Source: Promethearchaeia archaeon
GTDB taxonomy: Archaea > Asgardarchaeota > Lokiarchaeia > Sigyniarchaeales > SOKP01
Direction of reading: 5' to 3'
Assembly (NCBI GenBank): GCA_029856105.1
Contig: JAHQWH010000035.1
Coordinates: forward strand, 1-51,046
DNA: 51,046 nucleotides
Each line of letters starts with the position of its first letter. Positions within the stretch are counted from its first letter, which is position 1. Positions 27,110 through 34,563 of this stretch are shown piece after piece. The notes under the pieces are model-generated. The model saw only the letters and a program-made list of their open reading frames with translations. It ran no database searches and was not told where the DNA came from. The translations under genes and the position numbers were made by a program.

Positions 27110-27808
27110 TTATAGATATTTAAAATAGGTAGAAGCGTCGAACTTCTTGTAAAGTTCGTAAACTTCTTTGAGGATGTCCTTTTCGTTGGGTTTTGGCTTC
27201 TTTACGTAAGAGATTTTGACGTTATGGTTCTTGTACAATACGATTTTAAGGTTTTTTGCGATGGCGTAAGGTTCATAGCGTTCAATTTGCTTAAAATCAA
27301 TATCCTCTTGTTTACGGATCGGATAGTCCAAGTAAGAAAACAGCTCTCTTAAATTAGATACGAGGCTTCTTACGTCATATATGTGGTATAAGTGAAATTT
27401 AAGAAATCCAGAATATGACTGCAAGTGCAATCTGTTTGCGTTTTTTCCCGTGAGCTTTCTGATCTCCTCAGCGTTTTCTATCGTTTTATAGTTCTGCAGG
27501 TGTCTCGAGTTGACGATCTGTGTTATCCTATCTTCTATTGTTTTGCTTGAAAAGTAGTTCTTATAGCGTTCTTCTATGGTTTCTATTGAATCGCGGTAAA
27601 TATCTATTTCTAGTTCCCTTATTTTAGTAGTATCGAGGTTAAACTTGTTGTATTTCTCTTTAAGTTGATAGGACTTCTCCCTCCGTATTTTAGATAACAT
27701 TTTAGAGATGTTGTTGTATTCGAAATCGTATTTTTTTAGCAATTGCTCAAATTCTCCTGTAAATTCTTCTAACATGCCTTTAGCCTTAACTTTTTCAACA
27801 ACTGTCAT
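27110..27808 (-). CDS. Unknown helical protein at the edge of the accessory island
   Basis: I do not recognise this 232-residue protein. It is rich in Lys, Glu and Tyr and mostly helical. The first 90 residues (FTGEFEQLLKKYDFEYNN, then IETIEERYKNYFSSKTIED) look like a coiled coil, and the second half has YSGFLKFHLYHIYDVRSLV and YPIRKQEDIDFKQIERYEP. The ATG at 27806-27808 (MTVVEKVKAKG) is a better start than the TTG eight codons upstream. It is flanked by a 13-base direct repeat and by long gene-free DNA, and has the codon style of the island. Confidence 0.6.
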   Translation of the reverse strand: MTVVEKVKAKGMLEEFTGEFEQLLKKYDFEYNNISKMLSKIRREKSYQLKEKYNKFNLDTTKIRELEIDIYRDSIETIEERYKNYFSSKTIEDRITQIVNSRHLQNYKTIENAEEIRKLTGKNANRLHLQSYSGFLKFHLYHIYDVRSLVSNLRELFSYLDYPIRKQEDIDFKQIERYEPYAIAKNLKIVLYKNHNVKISYVKKPKPNEKDILKEVYELYKKFDASTYFKYL

Positions 27809-28006
27809 AGTGATATATAAACATCTACTCAAGAAATTAAAAATAAGGTGGCTAAAGATTTACTGAATTATATAACCCTTCTAAGTTAGCTCTAAACAGT
27901 ATTGATAAGCCATTTAACCATAACTACCCCTGATTCGCTTTATTAAAGGTCTGGAACTTGTTATATCTCTGAAAATAGTTAGCTTTACTCACGCTTAGAA
28001 AAAGTA

Positions 28007-28019
28007 AATGTGGTGACTT
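28007..28019. repeat. Right copy of a 13-base direct repeat (AATGTGGTGACTT)
   Basis: Identical to 27038-27050. The 969-base spacing encloses one complete unknown gene. Chance occurrence of one 13-mer pair in 51 kb is not negligible. Confidence 0.5.
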
Positions 28020-28231
28020 TCGATAGTGCACTTTTATCTCGGCAATTTTTCCCGTCCTGAACTAATGGATTTAACTTAATGTTTTGAATTCGCATGTTAA
28101 AATTTAAAAGAAAAAAAAGTATCAGGTAAAAAATCGAATATTAAATTTTATTGGATGATAATGTGCTAACTCTTGTTCCGATTAGATAAGGATTAACATA
28201 ATAATTTGAAGAAAATTTTGGTTTGGTCTTT

Positions 28232-28297
28232 GTAAACAAAACGTAAACGCTTAAATAGCGATGTTTTCTTTTATTCTATTGTAGACAAAGCGTTTAC
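28232..28297 (+). promoter_or_regulatory. Inverted-repeat operator around a TATA box
   Basis: GTAAACGCTT (28243-28252) is matched by its exact inverse AAGCGTTTAC (28288-28297). An additional GTAAAC lies at 28232-28237. Between the arms sits TTAAATAG (28251-28258), a TATA box, which predicts transcription start near 28282, just before the right arm. Three GTAAAC half sites around a promoter are typical of a dimeric repressor binding site. The regulator is unknown. Confidence 0.6.
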
Positions 28298-28335
28298 TGG
28301 GCAAAAAAAATAAAAATAAAAAATAAAAGAGCGAA

Positions 28336-28641
28336 ATAAAAACGATTTTCGATTATATCAACGATAGAACCGGATTTGCCGAAGGAGATTTGTTTGAAAA
28401 CGACGAGGAGCTTAAAGCCTATTTTACGGTTGGCAACGTGAAAGCGAAGTTTGGGGCGGATTACGAAATAACTCAAGCCGAATTAGACGAAATGGTTAGG
28501 CTGGTAATTTCAAACAAATGGCACGTGAAAAAAGATAAGTCCCGCGTGTTTTCTGTCAGAATTTCCCAAAACGCGACTCAAGAAGCCACTAAGAACAAGT
28601 TAAAGGAGCTCGTTAAGCGAATCAAAGAGTTTCAAAACTAA
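28336..28641 (+). CDS. Small unknown protein, start codon uncertain
   Basis: The frame is open from 28330. A conventional call would begin at TTG 28390 (LFENDEELKAYF) and give 83 residues, but the SD-like GAAGGAG lies only three bases before that TTG. Upstream codons read KTIFDYINDRTGFAEGD, which looks like real protein, so translation may start at ATA 28336 or ATT 28345, both non-standard. The rest (YFTVGNVKAKFGADYEITQA, then DEMVRLVISNKWHVKKDK) suggests a small helix-turn-helix or winged-helix protein; that is only an impression. It is the first gene after the inverted-repeat promoter, 31 bp before the zinc-finger gene, so likely one transcript. Confidence 0.5.
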   Translation: MKTIFDYINDRTGFAEGDLFENDEELKAYFTVGNVKAKFGADYEITQAELDEMVRLVISNKWHVKKDKSRVFSVRISQNATQEATKNKLKELVKRIKEFQN

Positions 28642-28672
28642 AGGTCTAAGACGATAGAATAAGGTATAAAAG

Positions 28673-29166
28673 ATGGAAGACAAACCGGAAAAGCCTGAAA
28701 AGCCTGAAAAGCCTGAAAAGCGAACAAAAGTTTGCGAACACTGCGGGAAAGTTTTTACCCCGAACGCAAACAATCAAAAATTCTGCAAAGAAAGTTGTAA
28801 GAGCGCTAAATATCGAATAGAAAACAAAGAAAAAATAGCCAAGCGCGTTAAGAAGTATCGAGAAGCCAACAAAGAAAAGATTGCTGCTCAAAAAAAAAGG
28901 TATTATCAAGACAATAAAAACAAATTTGCTGAGCGTACTAAAAAGTACCGAGAAAAAAAAAAGGCAAAGTAGCTGAGCTAAATAAAAAGCAGGCGAGAAT
29001 TTGCGAATATTGCGAGGAGTTATTCCTTCCAAATAGCGCTAAGCAAAGGTTCTGCAAAAATCTCTGTAGTAGGACCAAAAATCGAATAGAAAACCAAGAA
29101 AAAATCGCTGAGTATAATAGAAGTTACTACGAAAAAAACAAAAAAAAAGGATCGGATAGCATGTAA
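28673..29166 (+). CDS. Tandem zinc-finger protein, probably joined by -1 frameshifting
   Basis: The zero frame runs 28673-28972 and encodes 99 residues: a KPEKPEKPEK linker, one zinc knuckle (CEHCGKVFTP, then QKFCKESCKSAKYRIENKEK), and a Lys-rich helix with repeated KKYRE units. The -1 frame from 28963 to 29166 has no usable start, yet encodes a second copy of the same module: ICEYCEELFLPN, QRFCKNLCSRTKNRIENQEK, then SYYEKNKKKG. Joining them at A AAA AAG (28957-28963) gives a 164-residue protein with two fingers. Such Cys4 knuckles followed by basic helices often bind nucleic acid. Programmed frameshifting, transcriptional slippage on A10, or a recent indel would all produce this picture. Confidence 0.6.
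28682..28720 (+). repeat. 9-bp tandem repeat encoding Pro-Glu-Lys
   Basis: About four copies of a GAAAAGCCT unit encode the KPEKPEKPEKPEK linker at the N-terminus of the zinc-finger protein. The unit is in frame, so copy change would be tolerated. Confidence 0.75.
28957..28963 (+). promoter_or_regulatory. Putative -1 slippery heptamer A AAA AAG
   Basis: The heptamer lies at the end of an A10 run (28953-28962) and is in the zero-frame register required for tandem slippage (codons GAA AAA AAA AAG). The zero-frame stop TAG follows at 28970-28972, six bases after the heptamer. Moving back one base continues as GGC AAA GTA GCT and opens the second zinc-finger module. I do not see a strong downstream hairpin. 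Confidence 0.5.
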
Positions 29167-29191
29167 ACTAAAGAAAAAAGGGAAAATAGTT

Positions 29192-30091
29192 TTATTTTAT
29201 AAAATTATGTTTCTTCAATCTTTTTTGCGAACAATATTGAGCGATTTCTTTAGGGGGTTTGCCTAGTAATAGAAACCCTGCTAAGTCGGCAAATCTAGCA
29301 AAAACGCCACGATGTTTGTTTGAGTAACATACTAAGATATCTAATAGATTTTTAAAACGAGAAACAAAAAGATCTCCAGAAAACGCATACTCAAGTAGAT
29401 CGGGATCAGAGTAACCTTGCCCAACGAAGAAGAATTCTTCTAATTGTTCAATAAGTTTTTTTACTATACTTGGACTTACGCTAACGAGTCCGATACTGGT
29501 TACTGGTTTTTCAGATTTAAAGGCTCTCAGTACTTGGTCAATAGTCCCGCCGTCATCAAATATATCTAGATAATTACCAAGAACTCTTTCTAATTCTTTA
29601 ATTCGTTCTGGTGAACAGTATTTTGCTACGTCTTTAAGAGGTTTTCCAGACAAAACACGTGATAAATCGGAAAATCTATCAAACTGACCGTTATATCTTT
29701 TTGCGTAATATGTTGCGACGTCGAGGAGGTCTTTAAATCGAGAGACAAGTATTACTCCGAATAGTTTAGATTCTTTGGGCTCAGAGTAAAAATAAACTTC
29801 TCCAACAAAGAAAAAATCTTCTAAAGCTTCTATAAGTTTTGTCCTTCGCTCTGTTTTTCTATCGTATAGTTTGACATATGCTACTGGTATTTTAAAATTA
29901 AACGATTTTATTATCTGGTCTTTCAATTTAGGCTCTTTAAGCAAGTCAAGATAGTTATCGAGAGCAATTCCTAAACTTCTAACCCTCTCCTCGCTTATAG
30001 AAAAAGTTTTCAGAAGTTTCTTGACTTCAGACTTACATTTCATAGCAATAAAAAGGCAGAAAGCATCGAATTTAAACGAGGTCGGATGCAT
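29192..30091 (-). CDS. Unknown protein built from two copies of one 125-residue module
   Basis: A 299-residue protein that I do not recognise, with a clear internal duplication. Copy 1 is about 35-163 and copy 2 about 166-292. Matching landmarks are LDNYLDLL / LGNYLDIF, EDFFFVGE / EEFFFVGQ, VSRFKDLLDVATYYAKRY / VSRFKNLLDILVCYSNKH, and GKPLKDVAKYCSPERIK / GKPPKEIAQYCSQKRLK. Each copy is predicted alpha/beta with a conserved Tyr-Cys-Ser near its end. No catalytic motif, signal peptide or membrane segment is evident. It starts at ATG 30089-30091; M17 is an alternative. It is convergent with the zinc-finger gene, 25 bp apart. Confidence 0.65.
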   Translation of the reverse strand: MHPTSFKFDAFCLFIAMKCKSEVKKLLKTFSISEERVRSLGIALDNYLDLLKEPKLKDQIIKSFNFKIPVAYVKLYDRKTERRTKLIEALEDFFFVGEVYFYSEPKESKLFGVILVSRFKDLLDVATYYAKRYNGQFDRFSDLSRVLSGKPLKDVAKYCSPERIKELERVLGNYLDIFDDGGTIDQVLRAFKSEKPVTSIGLVSVSPSIVKKLIEQLEEFFFVGQGYSDPDLLEYAFSGDLFVSRFKNLLDILVCYSNKHRGVFARFADLAGFLLLGKPPKEIAQYCSQKRLKKHNFIK

Positions 30092-30342
30092 GGATTAGTT
30101 ATTTGTGGGGTATTCTAAGTTAAAAACTTTGATATTTCTATAATTTTTAAAATAAAACGATAATTCAGAAAAAAAAGGTTTTTAAAATCGGACATACTAT
30201 TTTTATCGGACTTTTTCGCGTAAGCCATAACTCCCATTAGTTAAGGATTAATAACAAAAGTCTGAAAATTTTCGATCGAGAAAACGATATTATATAAAAA
30301 GGAAAAATTCCGGCGATATAGTAAACCGGCTAAGTGAAAAGA

Positions 30343-30351
30343 TTTAAATAG
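30343..30351 (+). promoter_or_regulatory. TATA box TTTAAATAG
   Basis: The same nine bases form promoters elsewhere in the island (35157-35165 on the reverse strand, 35246-35254, 36083-36091). Here it would start a rightward transcript near 30375 leading to the candidate RNA. Confidence 0.4.
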
Positions 30352-30509
30352 TCGCCAAATAATAGTTATTTCAAAGAAAGATAAAATTCGACCGATTTGA
30401 TCAAGTCTTTTGAGTTTTAATCTGTCGCTAAGTTAAATTTGAAGGATAAGATAAGGTAAGTTAAAATAATAAAAATAAGATAGGGAAAAAATAACAAAAC
30501 AAAAAAAAT

Positions 30510-30640
30510 GACTCCTGCCCCACCCTGGATTTTTGTCTTTTGGTAGTGCGCGAAGCACTCTATACTCCCCCTATTTTGTTTTTGACCTTCTTATTAGGTC
30601 GAGGCGGCAGGAGTTTCCTTTCTACTCCTTTTTTGTTTCT
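30510..30640 (+). ncRNA. Candidate structured non-coding RNA
   Basis: A G+C-rich block in A/T-rich surroundings. ACTCCTGCC (30511-30519) pairs perfectly with GGCAGGAGT (30606-30614) to close about 86 bases. Inside are two more hairpins: AGTGC/GCACT (30545-30549 with 30555-30559, loop GCGAA) and GACCT/AGGTC (30584-30588 with 30596-30600, 7-base loop), the latter extendable by G-T and A-T pairs. T-rich sequence (30621-30645) follows, as expected of an archaeal terminator. It matches neither tRNA nor RNase P or SRP RNA by eye. The strand is a guess from the terminator position and upstream TATA boxes. Confidence 0.5.
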
Positions 30641-30733
30641 TGCTTGTTTAAAATTTTTTATCCTGATACAATCAAATTTAGAATTTTTATCGGTGGGTAC
30701 CAAAGCGTTACTAACCGAAAATATTTCTTTTTC

Positions 30734-30742
30734 TTTATATAG
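30734..30742 (+). promoter_or_regulatory. TATA box for a leaderless gene (TTTATATAG)
   Basis: Centred about 25 bases before the ATG at 30763, so the predicted transcript starts at or next to the start codon; no SD sequence is present between them. Confidence 0.5.
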
Positions 30743-30762
30743 GTTAAACTTTAGTAGTAGTT

Positions 30763-31038
30763 ATGATAGAAAATTCAAAAGCTATTATTAAGATAAAGTA
30801 CGAACGAGACGGAGTTAGGAGGGCTATCTACGGGGAGATCGGCAAAAACAAGTTAGAAGGGCTGTTCGCGGAAGAGGAGAGTTTTATATGCCTTCAAAAC
30901 GATGGCGAGATAAGGTGGGTAGACAAAGAAGCTATTTTGAGCGTTTCCGAGCTCGAAGCAAAATCGCTCTTGTACGAAAAAGACGAGTTAGAAAACAAAT
31001 CTTTCGCAGTAAAAAAAGAATCTAGAATCGCGCCTTAG
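30763..31038 (+). CDS. Small unknown beta-rich protein
   Basis: A 91-residue protein: strands AIIKIKYERDGVRRAIYGEI, EGLFAEEESFICLQNDGEI and EAILSVSELEAKSLL suggest a small SH3- or Sm-like barrel followed by a charged tail. No motif allows a function. It has a TATA box at the leaderless distance and no SD sequence. Codon use fits the island. It is convergent with the NTase/OB gene, with 43 bp between the stops. Confidence 0.55.
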   Translation: MIENSKAIIKIKYERDGVRRAIYGEIGKNKLEGLFAEEESFICLQNDGEIRWVDKEAILSVSELEAKSLLYEKDELENKSFAVKKESRIAP

Positions 31039-31081
31039 TTACGGTTAGACAAATTGATTTTCGAATAAGTCGAATAAGCGA

Positions 31082-32476
31082 TCATTTCTTTAATGGTTCG
31101 CCACAGATTCTGCAAAACTTTAAATTGGCGGGGCACATAGAGCTACAGTGAGGACAGATTATTCTTTTTACTTTTGCGTCTTTTATACCTATCGAGCGTA
31201 TTCTTTGAGCCACAATCTCCTTCGCTTTGGCAGAATTTTTGCTGTCTATTAATTCTGGGTGATCGGTAAGGTCAACCCTTTCAGGCGATAAAATTACGCT
31301 TCCATACTTTCCAACGTGAATTTCGGTCCCTGCTCTGCTCTTCTTTGCGTATCCGTTTAAAATTTTTACAAGCTCGTTCACGTTAAATTCGTTTTTCTTT
31401 AAAATTTTCGAATGTTTGCCCCATAATATTACTCTAATATCGCCCGTAGGATCGTGGAGCAAAAAAGAAGCTCCTTGCCCCTCGTTCCCATCGTCTCTTT
31501 CAAACTTAAACTTGCTGTAAATCTCTTTAATTCTCCCGTATATCGTAATGGAGTTCATGTTAGGTTCGATGTCATTGATTCTTAATTGAGAGTTTTCGAG
31601 AGCGAAGTTAAAATCCTCGTCTTCCGAAACTCGTAATTTTCTAGCGAAACGGACCAAATACGCTAACCCGCTAAAGCTAGTGCTTAACAGTTTGATTAAT
31701 TCAGTTCTGCTCATTTTCTCGCGCACGGGACCGTTTTCTAACGAAGAGAAAGCGAACTTAACGAAATCGTCCCTTAACGATTCAAATTCGCTCTTAAATT
31801 GGGAAGTCATTCGATAGATCGCGGCTTCCTCGAGGTAAGTGTTAGCAATACTATCGATCTTATCGCTTGAAACTAGTAATTTTATCTTTTCGGCGATTCT
31901 GATTAAGGAAGTAAAGCGAAACTGTTGATCGAAGTAAATACAAAGATAAAAGCCGAACTTAAAGACTCCCTTCGTAAATTCTCGCATAGCTTTTGGCGTA
32001 ATTCCCTCCTTAAAGCTATTGTTGAGGTGATAAAAACTGCGGATAAGAACATTATCGTAATCAAATTGGATCGAGCTTATTTTTGGTAATTCGTCTCGAA
32101 CGTTCCGACCGTAAAGAAGGATTGAATTTTCCGGAAGTCTTAGCTCGAGCAAACTCCACTCGTAATTTGCAAAAGACTCCTTTTTAAATTGCTCCCGATC
32201 TTTGAATCCTTTTAGGCTATTAAATCCTATCCAGATTTCTTTATCCTCTACCTGCTTTTTCTCGAACCTCACTTCGGTCCAGTCTTGCTTTGGGATACTT
32301 TCTAAAGAATCGACTATTACGACCAAATCTACATCGTTTTTTATCCAATTGGGAGGGAGGTTCTCGTCGAAATAGCTTCCAATTCCGAACACGCTTACGC
32401 TGTGGTCCGAAAATCGCGATTCGAGGTCGCCTAAAACTTCTTTGATCAAGGGATCGCGCAAGTATTTTTGGCTCAA
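31082..32476 (-). CDS. Nucleotidyltransferase / helical / RPA-like OB-fold / zinc-ribbon fusion
   Basis: A 464-residue protein. Residues 20-60 carry the Pol-beta-type nucleotidyltransferase signature: VFGIGSYFDE (G-S at 33-34) and NDVDLVVIVD (Asp48 and Asp50). Residues 140-260 are helical and could be a HEPN-like or substrate domain. Residues 305-405 (SITIYGRIKEI, LHDPTGDIRVILWGKHS, ELVKILNGYAKK) match the OB fold of archaeal replication protein A. The last 27 residues are a zinc ribbon with C441/C444 and C455/C458. An enzyme that adds a nucleotide and also binds single-stranded nucleic acid is the natural reading. The start is TTG, with a TATA box (32495-32502) at leaderless distance, separate from the GTPase operon upstream. 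Confidence 0.7.
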   Translation of the reverse strand: MSQKYLRDPLIKEVLGDLESRFSDHSVSVFGIGSYFDENLPPNWIKNDVDLVVIVDSLESIPKQDWTEVRFEKKQVEDKEIWIGFNSLKGFKDREQFKKESFANYEWSLLELRLPENSILLYGRNVRDELPKISSIQFDYDNVLIRSFYHLNNSFKEGITPKAMREFTKGVFKFGFYLCIYFDQQFRFTSLIRIAEKIKLLVSSDKIDSIANTYLEEAAIYRMTSQFKSEFESLRDDFVKFAFSSLENGPVREKMSRTELIKLLSTSFSGLAYLVRFARKLRVSEDEDFNFALENSQLRINDIEPNMNSITIYGRIKEIYSKFKFERDDGNEGQGASFLLHDPTGDIRVILWGKHSKILKKNEFNVNELVKILNGYAKKSRAGTEIHVGKYGSVILSPERVDLTDHPELIDSKNSAKAKEIVAQRIRSIGIKDAKVKRIICPHCSSMCPANLKFCRICGEPLKK

Positions 32477-32616
32477 AACGAGAACGCTATTTTTTTTTAT
32501 ATGGATTAATAACTAGAATGCCGATATCATTTAAATATTAGATATTAAAATATGTAAGTATAAGAGAAAAATTGTAAACCATCTAGAAATATATAAAAAA
32601 CATAAAAATTAAAAAC

Positions 32617-33840
32617 CTAAAACTTATTTTCTAACTCTTCTAACTTTTTTAACATCCAACCTTTAAACTTTGAAAAATTTTCTATTGGCGGTATAGAATC
32701 CGATCCTACGCGTTTAATTTTCTTTACTTGCTTACTTTTCTTAACGGGGGAGGGAAGCGTTTTAGGACCTTCATTTTTTCGAACGAATTGGGTCGAAGAC
32801 CCTGGCTTCAAACGCAAAGAACTCACCGCTTCAGGTTCGCTTTTCCTCTCTGCGTCAAATTCTGGGAGGGAGTAAGGTAAATCAAGCTTGTTTAGCATCG
32901 TCTGGAACTCCACGTGATCGTCTTCGGTTAGAGAGGAATCGTCGCTCGTCGCTCGAAACCACTTCAACGCGAATTCTTGGGGGATCCCTTTTTCCCAGTG
33001 GTGGTTCCGCAAGTAATTATACAGCTTTTTAGGGTAGAAGAGCTGCGGTACTTCTAAATTGGCGGAGTTCACTTTTTCGAACCTGTAATCGTGAATTAAT
33101 TGTACGAATTTCTGGCCGATCTTTCGGTTGACTTTCATTATAATTTCGTACTCGGCAGAATAGTCTATTTCTGATTCGGGGCTCGCGTCTTTTATTTTTT
33201 TTCTAAGTCGTTTCGGTCTATCGAAGCTTGGAATCTCGATATCGTAGTACAATCGGGTAAAATTTAATATCTTGTCCCAATTGATCTGGTCGTAATCCCG
33301 GAGGATCTCAGGGAGCTTATCGGCGTCGTTTTTCTCGTTAAGCTGGAGGAATACTTTAGTTGCTACGCTCTTTATCTTTATCAACTCGTCTAACAACAAC
33401 TGCTTGTCGGGAAACGAGCTAATTAAGTGCCTTTCGAAAGATAAGTCTTGTTTTTCGGGCTCGTAATTTAAGAAAGTCATGCTTTTCTTGTTGTAAAAAA
33501 CGAATCTGGTACCGTTGGCTAAACTTCCGACGTTTTCGTGGGTGTTTACTACGCAACGGACTTTAGGAGAGTCGATTAACCTCTCGATCTCTTCGGTTTT
33601 AGGGTTTAAAACGAAGTAGAAAGTAGGTTGCTGCGAATAACTACTGGCTTCGTACTCGATTATCTCGCTTAAATTATGCACAACAGCAGAGTCGATGTCT
33701 ACTACGTCGTACCCGACAGCAAAAACTTGAAGAGATCTAAGGTGCTTCAAATCTACGTAGGGAAATATCACCAAGTTTTTCTGCTGGAAAAACAACAAGT
33801 TCAAAAATTCAGGAGTAATGAAATCGTATTGGGTATCCAT
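32617..33840 (-). CDS. Unknown partner gene of the roadblock/GTPase operon
   Basis: A 407-residue protein I do not recognise. The first 170 residues are alpha/beta (NLVIFPYVDLKHLRSLQVFA, VRCVVNTHENVGSLANGTRF) and might be a small domain of GTPase-effector type. Residues 190-330 are helical, with basic patches such as DRPKRLRKKIK. The last 75 are a Pro/Ser/Lys-rich, probably disordered linker ending in a short helix (FSKFKGWMLKKLEELENKF). It follows the MglA-like gene by 16 bp with GGGTT before its ATG, so it is the third gene of one operon. The context suggests a partner or effector of the GTPase; no biochemical motif confirms that. Confidence 0.65.
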   Translation of the reverse strand: MDTQYDFITPEFLNLLFFQQKNLVIFPYVDLKHLRSLQVFAVGYDVVDIDSAVVHNLSEIIEYEASSYSQQPTFYFVLNPKTEEIERLIDSPKVRCVVNTHENVGSLANGTRFVFYNKKSMTFLNYEPEKQDLSFERHLISSFPDKQLLLDELIKIKSVATKVFLQLNEKNDADKLPEILRDYDQINWDKILNFTRLYYDIEIPSFDRPKRLRKKIKDASPESEIDYSAEYEIIMKVNRKIGQKFVQLIHDYRFEKVNSANLEVPQLFYPKKLYNYLRNHHWEKGIPQEFALKWFRATSDDSSLTEDDHVEFQTMLNKLDLPYSLPEFDAERKSEPEAVSSLRLKPGSSTQFVRKNEGPKTLPSPVKKSKQVKKIKRVGSDSIPPIENFSKFKGWMLKKLEELENKF

Positions 33841-33856
33841 ATTTTTTAACCCTTTT

Positions 33857-34540
33857 TTAACTTTTTAATTCTCCCCTTAAAAAATTGAATATTACTTGTA
33901 CCATCAAATCCTCGAAGCACCGTCTGACGCTCTCGCCTTCTAACGCCACGGTGGGGTAAATTACTAGCGTTCCGTCCTCGTACGCCTCGAACTGAGGTAG
34001 ACCGAGCTCTTTTTTAAAGTCTTCTACGGATATCGGCTCGTCCAAATCTCTTTTGTTGAGCTGTATAACGTACGGAATTTGTTGGTCCCGCGTGAAGCTC
34101 GATAGCTCTCGGAAACTGCGTTTGTTTTGTTCCATCTTTTCGGGGTCGGAATCCGCAACGAACACGACTCCGTCGGCACCGTCAAGCACGTACTCGCGGG
34201 TGGATAAAAAGCGTTCTTGCCCCGTAGCCGTTACTATCTGGGTAATTACGTTGTACTTTATTTTTGCGAGGTTTAGGTAAAAAGACAGGCGGACGGAGTC
34301 TTGCCAGAGGGTTCTGCCATCGGTCGTCTCGATCGAATAACCCCTATTTAACTTCACGGCGTCGAACTTCTCGCGTAGCCTAAAGTAATTGGTGGTTTTG
34401 CCTGATTCGCCAGGGCCCCAGTAAACTACTTTGAACTGAAGCACTTTTTTTAAGGAGTTCGAACACGACTTACCGCTCAGACCTAACTCTTCTCCTTCCT
34501 TTTGCGCTTCTTTTCCTTTTCTTTTCGAATCTACGGTCAC
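33857..34540 (-). CDS. MglA-like small GTPase
   Basis: A 227-residue GTPase close to bacterial MglA and related archaeal proteins. P-loop GPGESGKTT (42-50), the long switch I region (RTLWQDSVRLSFYLNLAKIK), the switch II VTATGQERFLSTREYVLDG (103-121), FVADSD, and NKRD (162-165). The usual D-x-x-G before Gln is T-A-T-G, as in this subfamily. A 36-residue charged N-terminal extension is unusual. The start is GTG, with GAGGCGAT about 7 bases upstream, 23 bp after the roadblock gene. MglA/MglB pairs set cell polarity in bacteria, with the roadblock partner as GTPase activator. Here the same pairing sits in an island of foreign composition. Confidence 0.85.
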   Translation of the reverse strand: MTVDSKRKGKEAQKEGEELGLSGKSCSNSLKKVLQFKVVYWGPGESGKTTNYFRLREKFDAVKLNRGYSIETTDGRTLWQDSVRLSFYLNLAKIKYNVITQIVTATGQERFLSTREYVLDGADGVVFVADSDPEKMEQNKRSFRELSSFTRDQQIPYVIQLNKRDLDEPISVEDFKKELGLPQFEAYEDGTLVIYPTVALEGESVRRCFEDLMVQVIFNFLRGELKS

Positions 34541-34563
34541 TTTTTTAATCGCCTCGCTTTAAA

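Larger units (their letters stand above)
27809..28335. other. Gene-free region with promoter elements
   Basis: No convincing frame. It contains the right copy of the 13-base repeat (28007-28019), and near its right end an inverted-repeat operator and TATA box for the rightward genes. Confidence 0.5.
30092..30762. other. Long intergenic region with candidate structured RNA
   Basis: No protein gene of credible length. It contains TTTAAATAG at 30343-30351, the G+C-rich fold at 30510-30615, several oligo-T runs after it, and a TATA box at 30734-30742 for the next gene. A 12-codon ATG frame opens at 30509 inside the fold (MTPAPPWIFVFW) and is probably not a gene. Confidence 0.55.

Noticed and set aside
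28646..29032. A 128-codon reverse-strand frame rich in Phe and Leu
   Set aside because: It is the complement of the Lys/Glu-rich zinc-finger gene; low-complexity codons on one strand leave the other open. It has no SD sequence, and the forward frame has clear zinc ligands.
30533..30791. Two overlapping forward frames of 69 and 83 codons
   Set aside because: They run through the candidate RNA and its T-rich tail, have unlikely amino-acid composition and overlap the better gene at 30763.
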